Counted from the first letter of the stretch, positions 1 through 8,069 are shown. The stretch: 39,567 nt of DNA from an uncultured Candidatus Saccharibacteria bacterium (GCA_947305655.1 CAMZEA010000005.1:1-39567), one strand, 5' to 3'. The notes: generated by a model not told the origin, from the sequence alone. Program-made: numbers and translations.

Positions 1-359
1 ACCTCGGTCATTGCCGGCTCGCTGCGCGGCTTAATGATTACGAGCCAAATTATGTAAATAATCGTGAGGAGAGCGTGCCAAACGGTAAAGCTATTAGTGC
101 CTGCAAGAAAAATTAGCATGGCGATATTGACGCCAACGATAAAATCGACGAGGTTACTCTTAATATTCGCCCACCAATAGCGTGGCCGCACTGCAATAAC
201 ACGCCACTTCGAAAGAAGCACTAGCACGAGACCAAAGGCATAACTACCGCTAATCAGAATCGAAGCAGTCGTCGCGACGGCGAGAGCGATGTTGAGTACA
301 ATATGAAGAAGCGAACTAAGTTTGTTGCGCCCTTTGCGAAGCAAAATATAATCTGCCAT
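1..359 (-). CDS. Partial hypothetical integral membrane protein (C-terminus outside the window)
   Basis: An open frame runs from an ATG at 359 leftwards off the window edge without a stop, giving 119 codons. The start reads MADYILLRKGRNKLSSLL. Two or three long hydrophobic stretches follow, including one near residues 20-50 and another around 80-110, separated by a basic/aromatic loop containing RPRYWWANIK. I do not recognise the family. An extended -10 box (TGCTAAAAT, minus strand, hexamer 374-369) lies 9 nt before the ATG, and there is no Shine-Dalgarno sequence, so the mRNA would have a leader of about 3 nt. It is divergent from lepB, and the two -10 boxes are about 20 bp apart. That the frame is coding is likely, because the stretch is fully open and has protein-like composition. 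No function is proposed. Confidence 0.72.
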   Translation of the reverse strand, partial: MADYILLRKGRNKLSSLLHIVLNIALAVATTASILISGSYAFGLVLVLLSKWRVIAVRPRYWWANIKSNLVDFIVGVNIAMLIFLAGTNSFTVWHALLTIIYIIWLVIIKPRSEPAMTE

Positions 360-391
360 AACACATATATTTTAGCACATCACTGTTCTTA

Positions 392-400
392 TGTTAAAAT
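392..400 (+). promoter_or_regulatory. Extended -10 promoter of lepB (leaderless start)
   Basis: TGTTAAAAT lies with its hexamer at 395-400, and exactly 6 nt separate it from the ATG at 407. By the usual -10 to +1 geometry the A of the start codon would be the first transcribed base. GAGG at 401-404 is too close to the ATG to serve as a ribosome site. Confidence 0.6.
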
Positions 401-406
401 GAGGTA

Positions 407-1048
407 ATGGAACAAAAACCAACTTTTGGGCAAAAATATCCAGCGCTAAAAGATATCTTGAGCTTCCTGGTTTTTGCTGGCGCAGTAGCGCTTGGCACAT
501 TCGTGCTCAATACTTTTGTTTTTCGTAGTTATAACGTTATCGGCGGCAGTATGGAGAATACTCTTCAGTCTGGCGACCGCGTGATTGTAAACCGCGTGCC
601 GGTCTCGCTCGCCCATCTTGCCGAACAAGAATATATCCCGGAACGCGGCCAGGTCATCGTGTTCGCAAATGGAGGCAATACGTCCACGACGAATTGCGAG
701 GCGCTAAGCGAAGTGGCCGATCAGTATATCATCAAGCGCGTAATCGCCTTCCCCGGCGAGCGCGTCAAAGTCGAGAACGGCGTTCTTACCGTCTACAACG
801 ATGAAAATCCGGGCGGTTTTCATCCGGACGAGACCACGCGCAAATCCGACACGGATGGCCCAAAAGAACATACTTCCGGCACCGTTGACGTGATTGTCCC
901 AGAAGGCGAGCTCTTCGTCTCCGGCGATAACCGCGAAGGCTCTCATTCTTACGATTCTCGTAACGGCCTTGGTACAATTCCGCTTTGTCGCGTGATTGGC
1001 CCAGCAGTCATGCGCATCTTCCCGTTCACAGAGATGCGATTCTTCTAG
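407..1048 (+). CDS. lepB: Signal peptidase I
   Basis: Type I signal peptidase (family S26) that removes signal peptides from Sec-exported proteins at the membrane. The 213-residue protein has one N-terminal membrane anchor (about residues 17-40). It then shows the catalytic serine in GGSMENTL (Ser48), the general-base lysine in IIKRVIAFPGE (Lys110), and the later conserved box SGDNREGSHSYDSR before the C-terminal hydrophobic end. The usual SMxPT motif is SMENT here, a mild variant. The length fits the short bacterial form. The ATG at 407 sits 6 nt after an extended -10 box, so translation is probably leaderless. Likely substrates in this window are the two large surface proteins with signal peptides. 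It is convergent with dnaK, with a shared hairpin terminator between them. Confidence 0.95.
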   Translation: MEQKPTFGQKYPALKDILSFLVFAGAVALGTFVLNTFVFRSYNVIGGSMENTLQSGDRVIVNRVPVSLAHLAEQEYIPERGQVIVFANGGNTSTTNCEALSEVADQYIIKRVIAFPGERVKVENGVLTVYNDENPGGFHPDETTRKSDTDGPKEHTSGTVDVIVPEGELFVSGDNREGSHSYDSRNGLGTIPLCRVIGPAVMRIFPFTEMRFF

Positions 1049-1055
1049 AACAACA

Positions 1056-1089
1056 AAAAAGTGCGAGCTCTTCAAAGCTCGCACTTTTT
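1056..1089. terminator. Bidirectional intrinsic terminator between lepB and dnaK
   Basis: A perfect inverted repeat has arms 1056-1069 and 1076-1089 (core GTGCGAGCT/AGCTCGCAC), a 6-nt loop, and A and T runs at the outer ends. It can therefore stop transcripts arriving from lepB (+) and from dnaK (-). Confidence 0.9.
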
Positions 1090-1102
1090 AATAGCCGCAC
1101 TA

Positions 1103-2980
1103 TTATTTGTCGACAACTTCGCCCTCAACGGTGCCGTCGTCTTCTTTTTTATCGTCAGACTTTTTGTCGTCAGCAGCCTGCTGGTACATCTTGGCGCCAA
1201 TCGGCATAGTCTTGTCGTTGAGCTCCTTGGTTGCAGCTTCGAGCGCATCCTTATCTTCGGACTTGCCTTCGAGCACATCCTTGGCTTCCTTAACGGCATT
1301 CTTGATAGTTTCTTTGTCTTCGTCGGAAATCTTATCCTTAAACTCATCGAGCATTTTTTCCGATCTGTAAATCGTGTTTTCAAGGATATTCTTGGCTTCG
1401 ATGGATTCTTTCTTCTTCTTATCTTCTTCGGCATGAGCCTCGGCATCGCGCTGAGCCTTTTCAATATCTTCCTTGCTCATGTTGCCAGAGTTCTGGATAG
1501 TGATGCTCTGCTCTTTGCCGGTACCCTTATCCTTTGCAGTAACGTTCAAGATGCCGTTAGCATCGAGGTTGAAGGTAACTTCAATCTGAGGAATGCCGCG
1601 TGGGGCCGGTGCGATGCCGTCAAGAATGAAGCGGCCGAGAGATTTGTTATCGGCAGCCATCTCGCGCTCGCCCTGAAGGACGTGAATTTCGACCTGCGGC
1701 TGATTATCGCTTGCGGTCGAGAAGATCTGGGATTTGCTAGTAGGAATCGTGGTGTTGCGATCGATGAGTGGGGTGCGGACGCCGCCCATGGTTTCGATAC
1801 CGAGGGTAAGCGGTGTGACATCGAGAAGGAGAACATCCTTCACGTCACCGGCAAGCACGCCGCCCTGGATAGCAGCACCGACAGCAACGACCTCGTCTGG
1901 GTTAACGCCCTGCATTGGGTCCTTGCCGAAGAATTTCTTCACGCGTTCGACGACAGCTGGCATGCGGGTCATACCACCGACCATAACGACTTCGGAAATA
2001 TCACTTGGCTTGAGATCGGCATCCTTTAAGGCGCGTTCGACTGGACCATCGAGCTGAGCGAGAAGCGGTTCGACGAGCTCTTCGAGCTTAGCGCGAGTAA
2101 GGGTTAGTTCGAGGTGCTTTGGACCATCGGCATCAGCAGTAATGTATGGAAGGTTGATTTCAATTTCCGTAGCGGAGCTGAGCTCTTTCTTTGCCTTCTC
2201 AGCCTCGTCCTTGATGCGCTGCATAGCGGCCGCATCCTTGCGGAGATCAATATTATTTTCCTTCGCAAATTCGCTAAGGATGTAATCGACAATCTTGTTA
2301 TCGAAATCTTCGCCACCAAGGTGAGTATCGCCGTTAGTGGATTTTACTTCGAAGACACCGTCACCGAGTTCGAGGACGGAAACATCGAAAGTACCGCCAC
2401 CAAGGTCAAAGACGACAATCTTCTGATCTTCGTTCTTTTCAAGACCGTAAGCGAGAGCGGCTGCGGTAGGCTCGTTGATAATACGGCGAACTTCGAGACC
2501 AGCAATCTTACCAGCATCCTTAGTTGCCTGGCGCTGAGAATCATCGAAGTAAGCTGGGACAGTAATAATAGCTTCGGTGACGGTTTCGCCAAGAAAGGCC
2601 TCTGCGTCTGCCTTGATCTTGCTGAGAATCATAGCGGAGACTTCCTCTGGGGTATATTCTTTGCCGCCGAATTCAACTGCGACGCCCGTGCCCTTCTTTA
2701 CGATCTTGTATGGAGCGTTTTTCTTGTCGTTCTGGACTTCTTTGTCATCGAACTTGCGGCCAATGAGACGCTTAATGCCATAAATCGTGTTTTCCGGGTT
2801 AGTAACGCGCTGGCGCTGCGCCACCTTACCGACGAGACGGTCACCCTTCTTCGTGATAGCAACAACCGAAGGGGTCGTGCGATCGCCTTCGCTATTCGTG
2901 ATAACTTCTGGTTTGCCTGCGACCATGTAGGCGAATGCCGAGTTGGTCGTACCGAGGTCAATACCGATAATTTTGCTCAT
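1103..2980 (-). CDS. dnaK: Chaperone DnaK (Hsp70)
   Basis: ATP-dependent Hsp70 chaperone of the cytoplasm that works with DnaJ and GrpE; neither of these is in the window. The 625-residue protein starts [18 protein letters not shown], the phosphate-1 motif of the actin-like ATPase. It continues with the phosphate-2 motif [16 protein letters not shown] near residue 190 and [14 protein letters not shown]. The substrate-binding beta domain contains [15 protein letters not shown] charged helical lid follows, and the end is acidic (EGEVVDK). The length is normal for bacteria. A strong AGGAGG sits just before the ATG at 2980. The upstream region has two CIRCE operators, so HrcA repression and heat induction are expected. 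It stands alone rather than in the common grpE-dnaK-dnaJ cluster. Confidence 0.98.
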   Translation of the reverse strand: MSKIIGIDLGTTNSAFAYMVAGKPEVITNSEGDRTTPSVVAITKKGDRLVGKVAQRQRVTNPENTIYGIKRLIGRKFDDKEVQNDKKNAPYKIVKKGTGVAVEFGGKEYTPEEVSAMILSKIKADAEAFLGETVTEAIITVPAYFDDSQRQATKDAGKIAGLEVRRIINEPTAAALAYGLEKNEDQKIVVFDLGGGTFDVSVLELGDGVFEVKSTNGDTHLGGEDFDNKIVDYILSEFAKENNIDLRKDAAAMQRIKDEAEKAKKELSSATEIEINLPYITADADGPKHLELTLTRAKLEELVEPLLAQLDGPVERALKDADLKPSDISEVVMVGGMTRMPAVVERVKKFFGKDPMQGVNPDEVVAVGAAIQGGVLAGDVKDVLLLDVTPLTLGIETMGGVRTPLIDRNTTIPTSKSQIFSTASDNQPQVEIHVLQGEREMAADNKSLGRFILDGIAPAPRGIPQIEVTFNLDANGILNVTAKDKGTGKEQSITIQNSGNMSKEDIEKAQRDAEAHAEEDKKKKESIEAKNILENTIYRSEKMLDEFKDKISDEDKETIKNAVKEAKDVLEGKSEDKDALEAATKELNDKTMPIGAKMYQQAADDKKSDDKKEDDGTVEGEVVDK

Positions 2981-3010
2981 TTTATCCTCCTGAGATAATT
3001 TCTTTGTCGT

Positions 3011-3037
3011 TTAGCACTCACGGTGGGTTAGTGCTAA
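3011..3037 (-). promoter_or_regulatory. CIRCE operator 1 (HrcA site), downstream of the dnaK start site
   Basis: TTAGCACTC, 9 nt, then TAGTGCTAA: this matches the CIRCE consensus with one mismatch in the right arm. It lies just downstream of the predicted dnaK transcription start (about 3042), inside the 5' leader. Confidence 0.9.
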
Positions 3038-3048
3038 TTCTTAAGACC

Positions 3049-3077
3049 ATTGTAGTCCATTAGCACTCTACTGTCAA
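3049..3077 (-). promoter_or_regulatory. dnaK promoter
   Basis: On the minus strand TTGACA (3077-3072) and TACAAT (3054-3049) are separated by exactly 17 nt, which is a good housekeeping-sigma promoter. The -35 box lies in the 9-nt spacer of CIRCE 2, so repressor binding would cover it. Confidence 0.85.
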
Positions 3078-3086
3078 GAGTGCTAA
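3060..3086 (-). promoter_or_regulatory. CIRCE operator 2 (HrcA site), overlapping the dnaK -35 box
   Basis: A perfect TTAGCACTC-N9-GAGTGCTAA palindrome. Together with the site at 3011-3037 it brackets the promoter. An HrcA repressor must therefore be encoded elsewhere in the genome. Confidence 0.95.
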
Positions 3087-3109
3087 TACAGGGGTAGAAA
3101 TGAGATTTT

Positions 3110-3697
3110 TTAGTTTTTTTCGAGCATTTTGACGAAGCTAGGCGTCGTCATGAGTACCGCGCCAATAATCGAGCCAGCGGCCGCGGCAAGTAAGTCATAC
3201 ATTGTATCGTCCACACCGACGGAAACGAGCTGCTGCATGTGCTGCCCAAGAAACTTGTCGCAACAAAACTCGAAGCATTCCCAGCCGACTGCGATTAGCA
3301 TACAGAGCGAGACGATGAAAAGAATCTTAAAGCCACGCGGGTTCTTCGTGTCTTTGAAATAGACGAGCGCGTAATACCCGACCAGCGCCGAAAGAACACC
3401 GGAGCCGAAATGGACGGCCTTGTCAAAATACGGTGCGGTCTTGTACCAGTCAAGGCAGATGCCGAGGTCGAGTGAAATGAAGAGGAAGACATAATAGATA
3501 ATCTGAATTTTGAACGAGATGTGGCTCTTGTATACTCTTTCGACAATTGCCGGCAAGAAAGGTAAAGCTAGACCGGCAAGTACGCCGCCCCATTTGTTGT
3601 AATTCGGATCAGTTATGATTCTAACTAGGAAGAAGATTGCGAGACCAACGAAAGCGGCACGCAAGAAATATATAATCGCTCGTTCGATTTTGTTCAT
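3110..3697 (-). CDS. Multi-pass membrane protein resembling the DUF2238/YjdF family
   Basis: 195 residues with about five hydrophobic segments: near 10-27, 38-52, 66-82, 95-113, 125-143 and again 168-185. Conserved-looking polar residues sit at membrane edges in DKAVHFGSG, GWECFEFCCDK and DDTMYDLLAA. This pattern of His, Glu and Asp residues within helices is reminiscent of the DUF2238/YjdF integral membrane family; this is a resemblance by eye, not a search result. The function of that family is unknown. The ATG at 3697 lies exactly 6 nt after a TATAAT box (3709-3704), again pointing to a leaderless mRNA. It is a separate transcript from the phosphoketolase genes upstream, although the gap is only 21 bp. 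Confidence 0.8.
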   Translation of the reverse strand: MNKIERAIIYFLRAAFVGLAIFFLVRIITDPNYNKWGGVLAGLALPFLPAIVERVYKSHISFKIQIIYYVFLFISLDLGICLDWYKTAPYFDKAVHFGSGVLSALVGYYALVYFKDTKNPRGFKILFIVSLCMLIAVGWECFEFCCDKFLGQHMQQLVSVGVDDTMYDLLAAAAGSIIGAVLMTTPSFVKMLEKN

Positions 3698-3718
3698 AGC
3701 TTAATTATACCTGAAAAA

Positions 3719-4888
3719 CTACGCTTGGTCGAGGCTGGTCAAACTGGCATGGAAGGCGTTTTCGGCAAGGATGTCGCGATATCTCTCGACGTGCTCGTAG
3801 TGACCGGTGCGCTCAAGAATATCAGCAGCAAGATCATAACGCGAGCAATCGTTGCGTGCGAGTTCGTCCAGTGGCGAGGTAGTCGAGCCTTCGTCGTTAT
3901 AGCCATGAAGCGAGACACGTTTCATGTCGGTATAGCGAGAGAGGATTCCGCGCATCGTTTCGGTGTAGCCGTGGAAGTTGAAAACAATTGGCTTGTCGAG
4001 CGTGAAATAATCGTCGAAGTCACGCGGTTTGAGCTTGTTCGTAGTCGTGCCGATGGCGCCGTAAGACAAGGCCGCAACGTTCACGAAGCGAACTTTGAGT
4101 TCTGGAACGTCTTTCTTGGCAAGTTCGATTGCGGCGAGCGCCTCGCGGGTCGGGATGTCGCCAGCGGCTGCCACGATAATATCCGGATCATCATCGGAAG
4201 CGAATTGGAAGATTGAGCAGCCCTGCTCGAGCTGGAAGCGAGCGTGGTTAATATCAATCCAACGCGGCAAATCAATCTTGTTGAAAGTCGTGAGGTTTAC
4301 GACATTTTTGGAATTCTTCATATATTCCCAAACTGCATGGGCAGCGATGTCGTCAACCGGGAAGAAACAGTTTACGAGATTGCTCGGCTTCGCAAGAAGA
4401 TTAGAAATGAGCGCTGGGTTTTGATGCGTAAAACCGTTATGGTCTTGGCGCTGCCAGCAGGAAGTCGAGAGAAGGTTCACCGCGCTGACGTCGCGGCGCC
4501 ATTCGACCTGCTTGCTCTGAGATAAAAACTTAAGGTGCTGGTCAAGCTGCGAGGAAATAATCGGAAAGAATGATTCATAAGAAGTCATGCAACCAGAGCC
4601 GCCGGTCAGTACATGCCCGGACAGCACGGCAAAGAGCGTGTTTTCCGAAAGCATTTCAATGACGCGGCCATTAGCAGCAAGATGCAGGTCCCACGGCTTC
4701 ATTTCAAGAGCCCATGCGCGGTCGCTTGCATCAAACACTTCCTCCATCTTGTTGGAAGTAGTTTCGTCTGGCGAGAAGAAATAGAAGTCCTTATTCTGAT
4801 AGAGCTCTTCGCGTACGCATTCCCCGAATGCGTCAGCAATTGAATGCTCTTCTTTTCCAGGCTCGTTAATCGTTATGGGCAAATTCAT
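3719..4888 (-). CDS. Phosphoketolase, C-terminal half (split gene)
   Basis: 389 residues covering the pyrimidine-binding and C-terminal domains of xylulose-5-phosphate/fructose-6-phosphate phosphoketolase, which cleaves ketose phosphates to acetyl phosphate plus an aldose phosphate using thiamine diphosphate. Family signatures are SPDETTSN (Glu42), MTSYESF (Glu105, the residue expected to activate the cofactor) and WQRQDHNGFTHQNP (Gln148, His150, His155). I chose the ATG at 4888 because AAGGAG lies 7 nt upstream and the frame upstream of it is low-complexity non-family sequence. The gene overlaps the end of the N-terminal half by 23 nt in another frame. Normal phosphoketolases are one chain of about 790-830 residues; the two halves here total 702. 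The split falls in the interdomain linker, and no catalytic motif is lost. Confidence 0.93.
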   Translation of the reverse strand: MNLPITINEPGKEEHSIADAFGECVREELYQNKDFYFFSPDETTSNKMEEVFDASDRAWALEMKPWDLHLAANGRVIEMLSENTLFAVLSGHVLTGGSGCMTSYESFFPIISSQLDQHLKFLSQSKQVEWRRDVSAVNLLSTSCWQRQDHNGFTHQNPALISNLLAKPSNLVNCFFPVDDIAAHAVWEYMKNSKNVVNLTTFNKIDLPRWIDINHARFQLEQGCSIFQFASDDDPDIIVAAAGDIPTREALAAIELAKKDVPELKVRFVNVAALSYGAIGTTTNKLKPRDFDDYFTLDKPIVFNFHGYTETMRGILSRYTDMKRVSLHGYNDEGSTTSPLDELARNDCSRYDLAADILERTGHYEHVERYRDILAENAFHASLTSLDQA

Positions 4889-5807
4889 GGAATAACTCCT
4901 TAAAATGATAGCTTCTGAGCCAATCTTCAAGCAATTCAAGCTGATGCCGATCGGTCTTCGCCTTCGGAAGTGGCACTTGGTGCGAAGCGTAATTTCCCTC
5001 AAGCTTGACGCCGTCCAATTCCTTCGGGCAGCCAAAACCCTTCGGTGTCTTCATAATGATAAAGCTGTGCGGATTGAGATTTTTTAAAACAGACTGGAAT
5101 TCGTCGATATCGAGGCCATTCACGACGACTGGATCGAAGCCAAAACCGCGGAACATCTGCAGAAGTTCGCGCTCGCTACTGCGTCCATAGACCGTCGGAG
5201 CAGATATTTTGTAGCCGTTTAGGTGAAGAATCGGAAGGACCCGACCGTTTTCATTGGTCGCGAGTAAGCGATGGAGATTTAGGCTGGCAAGCGCCGTAGC
5301 AGTCTCGAGTTCGCCATCGCCAATCAGCACGGCGATAAACTTGTCCGGTTTACCCAGCGCGGCACCGTAAGCTGCGGCAAGCGCATAGCCGAGTTCACCG
5401 CCTTCGGTAATAACGCCGGGCGTCATTGGACTAGCGTGCGACGGAAAGCCGTATGGCCAGGAAAAACGACGACACAGGAATTCTAAACCGCGCTTGTCCG
5501 GCGTGGCTTCCGGGCACACATCGTGCAAGTCGCCATCATAGTAAAGATTGGCCTGCAATGCCGGGAAACCGTGGCCAGGACCAAGGATGAACTGCATATC
5601 CGGAAAAACAGCTTTGAGGTTGGCGTAGGCGCGGTTAATACCCGGGCAAGAGCCCCAGTGGCCGAGAAGACGCGGCTTCACGTCGGTTGGATCGAGTGGG
5701 GTTTCGAGCAGAAAATTGTCCTGCAAAAATATCTGCGCGACCGCTAAATAATCACAAAAAGCGATGCGTTTTTTAATCCGAGAGACATCGATGCCCGACC
5801 CGTTCAT
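4866..5807 (-). CDS. Phosphoketolase, N-terminal half (split gene)
   Basis: 313 residues covering the diphosphate-binding domain of phosphoketolase. Signature residues are all present: GHWGSCPG (His50), GPGHGFPA (His79), FPSHASPMTPG (His124), GGELGYAL (Gly140), the cofactor motif IGDGELET (163-170), LHLNGYKI, and SHQVPL (His276). The GHWG and HQVPL motifs separate it from transketolase. The frame stops cleanly after FKELFHEFAHND, just where full-length homologues enter the linker to the second domain. The ATG at 5807 lies 7 nt after TGCTAAAAT, so the start is probably near-leaderless, whereas the second half has its own Shine-Dalgarno sequence. The product acetyl phosphate could feed the phosphotransacetylase encoded at 15234-16004. 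The protein presumably works only as a complex with the C-terminal half. Confidence 0.93.
   Translation of the reverse strand: MNGSGIDVSRIKKRIAFCDYLAVAQIFLQDNFLLETPLDPTDVKPRLLGHWGSCPGINRAYANLKAVFPDMQFILGPGHGFPALQANLYYDGDLHDVCPEATPDKRGLEFLCRRFSWPYGFPSHASPMTPGVITEGGELGYALAAAYGAALGKPDKFIAVLIGDGELETATALASLNLHRLLATNENGRVLPILHLNGYKISAPTVYGRSSERELLQMFRGFGFDPVVVNGLDIDEFQSVLKNLNPHSFIIMKTPKGFGCPKELDGVKLEGNYASHQVPLPKAKTDRHQLELLEDWLRSYHFKELFHEFAHND
4896..4901 (-). promoter_or_regulatory. Ribosome binding site of the phosphoketolase C-terminal half
   Basis: AAGGAG on the minus strand, 7 nt before the ATG at 4888 and inside the end of the upstream half-gene. It shows that the second half has its own initiation signal, with coupling to termination of the first half. 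Confidence 0.85.
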
Positions 5808-5832
5808 GCTTTATATTTTAGCATAAGCGAGA

Positions 5833-6663
5833 CTATAAATCGACATGCAATAGATAGTGTATGAGAGTTTCTTTTATAATCTTGTTCGATTTGGTCGCCT
5901 TGGTGCCGACGATATCGTGACCGCCAAAGGTTTCGGTTAAGTGAAAATACTTGTTGCTCTTCGCAATGGCCCTGAGGTTTGCGCCAATAACGAGCGGGTC
6001 GAGGCGACCGTGGATGACTTCCATCGGAATCTTGAGGTCACGAGCGAGCGCGTAGTTGTCTTTGTTTAAGATGATTTTATCCATCGTCTCATGAAAAGCC
6101 TGGGTATTAAAACTGCGTTTTTCGAAGCCACTCATCGAATCGACAATGCTAGCGAGCACGCCAATTGCCTTGTCGTCCGTATGATTGCGAAGGCCCGTAA
6201 ACAGCGAGTCGTAAATTTTGTCCTTAATGCCGGCAGTCTCTCTCGCGCGAATAATTGGCGGCGAAATGAGCACGAGCTGGTCAACAAGCAATTCGCCGTT
6301 TGCGACATAGTCCATCGCAATAAGGCATCCCATCGAGTGGCCGCAGATAATGATCGGCGTGTTGACTTTGAGCTTCTTCAGCGTCCGCGTGATGGTCTTG
6401 CGGTAGGAGGCGTAATCATAGCCGAACCATTTCGGTTTCTCGGATTTGCCGAAGCCAATTAGGTCGAATGCGATGAAGCGGATTTTCTTCAAGTCGCGAT
6501 CTTTTGTAAGCACCGGCAAAGTATTTTTCCAACCAGCACAGCTAGCGGCGATGCCGTGGATAAAGACGATTGTCAGTTCCGGTTTTTCACTGCCACAAGA
6601 ATCACGGCATACCCGCATCGTGAGCGGGATTTTTAGCAACCGATGAACGAACCAATCGTACAT
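5833..6663 (-). CDS. Alpha/beta hydrolase
   Basis: 276 residues with a typical alpha/beta-hydrolase layout. There is an oxyanion strand with VFIHGIAAS (about 33-41), then FDLIGFGKSEKP (67-77), the nucleophile elbow ICGHSMGCL (Ser110), the acid in IHGRLDPL (Asp222) and the histidine in FGGHDIVG (His249). All three catalytic residues are in order. The substrate cannot be told from sequence; esterase or lipase-like activity is the broad expectation. There is no signal peptide, so it is probably cytoplasmic. Its ATG overlaps the stop of the DHH phosphoesterase gene in a TAATG arrangement at 6661-6665, so the two are co-transcribed and translationally coupled. Confidence 0.9.
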   Translation of the reverse strand: MYDWFVHRLLKIPLTMRVCRDSCGSEKPELTIVFIHGIAASCAGWKNTLPVLTKDRDLKKIRFIAFDLIGFGKSEKPKWFGYDYASYRKTITRTLKKLKVNTPIIICGHSMGCLIAMDYVANGELLVDQLVLISPPIIRARETAGIKDKIYDSLFTGLRNHTDDKAIGVLASIVDSMSGFEKRSFNTQAFHETMDKIILNKDNYALARDLKIPMEVIHGRLDPLVIGANLRAIAKSNKYFHLTETFGGHDIVGTKATKSNKIIKETLIHYLLHVDL

Positions 6664-7634
6664 TAGTGAATGTCCAGCAATTTCATCGTCGCTTCAATCA
6701 GCTCAGGCAACACAGTATTATAGTCTTCATAAATGCGGAAGCCGGCAGCATATTGGTGACCGCCACCGCCAAAATATCCAGCGAGCTGGTCGGCGATTGG
6801 TTTGCTCGAGCGGATTTTGCCGGTGAGCTTGCCATCCGGGTATGTCTTGATCGCGACGGCAATTTCGACACCTTCTACTAGGCGAAGTTCCTCGAGAATG
6901 AGGACGTTCGGATTATATTCGTCGGAGTATTCCTGGATATCATCAAAAGGAATAAGCACGGTCGCAAGACGACCATCGAGATGGTATTCGACGCGCTTAA
7001 TAAGATCAGCCTTATAATCAAGAATTCGCGGAGATTTCTTCGAAAAATCGCGGCGACGTTCTTCCATCTCAGCGATTTTCGCGCCGAAATCGATGAGCTC
7101 GGCCGCGGTACGGAAGTCGGTTGCGCTAGTCGTCTGCGAAGTAAGCCCCAAAGTGTCCGAAAGGATGCCATAGAGCAAATCTTCGGCGCACTGGGCGTCA
7201 ATGGTGATATTTTGGTCTTTAAAAATCTTGTAAAGCAAGACGCAGCAGCTCGATTCGGTCTCAAAAATACTCTGATATGGGAAGTCAAGATCTGCTTCGG
7301 TTTCGTGGTGGTCAATTACAAAAACTGGTGCTTCGTAGAGGCAATTCTTGATCACTGGGTCGTCGAGGAGCTTCGAGAGCAAAATTGAACTCGCCGTGTC
7401 GACAATGATGAACGCGTCGGCCCTATAAGGAAACTCGTTCGTTACCCTATCCCAGCCGGCAAAATAGCGCATATATTTCGGGATATCAACTGGACAATAT
7501 AGCGTAACTTCCTCGTTCTGGAGAGCTTCCTCGAGAGCCAAAGCGGCACCCAAAGAATCACCGTCAGGATTTTCGGCCTGAATCACGCAAATATGTTTTT
7601 TATCTTTAATAAACTCTGAAAACTGATTGTACAT
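6663..7634 (-). CDS. DHH/DHHA1 family phosphoesterase (NrnA-like oligoribonuclease/pAp phosphatase)
   Basis: 323 residues with the DHH domain followed by DHHA1. Metal motifs are NPDGDSLGA (Asp24, Asp26), FIIVDTAS (Asp79), VIDHHETEAD (108-110) and GILSDTLGL. The C-terminal substrate loop is FGGGGHQYAAGF, the GGGH motif of the family. Family members degrade nanoRNA, pAp or cyclic dinucleotide products. One oddity is that the position four residues before the first metal Asp is normally His (HxxPDxD) but is Ala20 here (QAENPDGD), so metal binding or substrate range may differ. The ATG at 7634 is 7 nt after TGCTAAAAT, so it is near-leaderless. It is the first gene of a two-gene operon with the alpha/beta hydrolase. 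Confidence 0.92.
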   Translation of the reverse strand: MYNQFSEFIKDKKHICVIQAENPDGDSLGAALALEEALQNEEVTLYCPVDIPKYMRYFAGWDRVTNEFPYRADAFIIVDTASSILLSKLLDDPVIKNCLYEAPVFVIDHHETEADLDFPYQSIFETESSCCVLLYKIFKDQNITIDAQCAEDLLYGILSDTLGLTSQTTSATDFRTAAELIDFGAKIAEMEERRRDFSKKSPRILDYKADLIKRVEYHLDGRLATVLIPFDDIQEYSDEYNPNVLILEELRLVEGVEIAVAIKTYPDGKLTGKIRSSKPIADQLAGYFGGGGHQYAAGFRIYEDYNTVLPELIEATMKLLDIH

Positions 7635-7652
7635 CAGTTATATTTTAGCATA

Positions 7653-7895
7653 TTAATAGCTAATCTGGCTGCTGCTCACCTTTTGGAGCATCTCCGCTAA
7701 TGAGTAGCTATAATGGCGGCGTAGATATATGTCGTCAAAATATGGCGACGTTATTTTTGTTCCAAATTTTTTGCCGAAAGCATACTCCGTACTATAGGCA
7801 TAGTTCACCATCTCTATCTGGTAGCGCTCCATATTGAACTCGAACTCAATATGGCGGCCACTAGACAGTAGCTGCCTCAAAGTTCCCTCTGACAT
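7653..7895 (-). CDS. Small hypothetical protein (80 residues)
   Basis: An 80-residue orphan starting MSEGTLRQLLSSGRHIEFEF, rich in Tyr and charged residues, with no membrane segment or known motif. The start at 7895 is preferred over a GTG at 7907 because GTGAGGT lies 5-6 nt upstream. An extended -10 box (TGCTATACT, hexamer 7928-7923) would give a leader of about 21 nt. It is divergent from tRNA-Trp, and the two promoters are back to back. Its start resembles a regulator of compact size, but I cannot assign a function. Coding status is supported by the promoter, ribosome site and clean frame. Confidence 0.65.
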   Translation of the reverse strand: MSEGTLRQLLSSGRHIEFEFNMERYQIEMVNYAYSTEYAFGKKFGTKITSPYFDDIYLRRHYSYSLAEMLQKVSSSQISY

Positions 7896-7941
7896 TTTTA
7901 ACCTCACACTTTTATTACCCCTAGTATAGCACAGCTTATAT

Positions 7942-7949
7942 GATATAAT
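7942..7949 (+). promoter_or_regulatory. Promoter (-10) of tRNA-Trp
   Basis: TGATATAAT with the hexamer at 7944-7949 predicts transcription from about 7956, four bases before the mature tRNA 5' end. Confidence 0.65.
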
Positions 7950-7959
7950 CAGAAATGCT

Positions 7960-8035
7960 AGGGGCGTAGCTCAGTTGGTAGAGCACTGGTCTCCAAAACC
8001 AGGTGTCGCGAGTTCGAGTCTTGCCGCCCCTGCCA
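7960..8035 (+). tRNA. tRNA-Trp (anticodon CCA), CCA end encoded
   Basis: The acceptor stem AGGGGCG (7960-7966) pairs perfectly with CGCCCCT (8025-8031), followed by discriminator G and an encoded CCA (8033-8035). The anticodon stem CTGGT/ACCAG encloses the loop CTCCAAA with anticodon CCA at 7993-7995. The T arm has GCGAG-TTCGAGT-CTTGC. Only one Trp codon family is read, consistent with TGA serving as a stop in the genes around it. Confidence 0.97.
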
Positions 8036-8041
8036 GACACT

Positions 8042-8069
8042 CAACTTTCTTCTTGGAAGAAGAAAGTTG
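8042..8069. repeat. Perfect inverted repeat just after tRNA-Trp
   Basis: Two 13-nt arms, CAACTTTCTTCTT and AAGAAGAAAGTTG, are separated by GG. The RNA hairpin would be long but is not followed by a T run, so it is a possible tRNA 3' processing or transcript-end structure rather than a classical terminator. Confidence 0.6.

Noticed and set aside
1061-2998. Long plus-strand frames opposite dnaK
   Set aside because: They are shadows of the strongly conserved dnaK gene on the other strand.
4866-5035. Phosphoketolase split as a plain sequencing error
   Set aside because: It is not fully excluded, but the second half has a well-spaced AAGGAG and ATG and the break lies in a linker, so a real split is the better reading.
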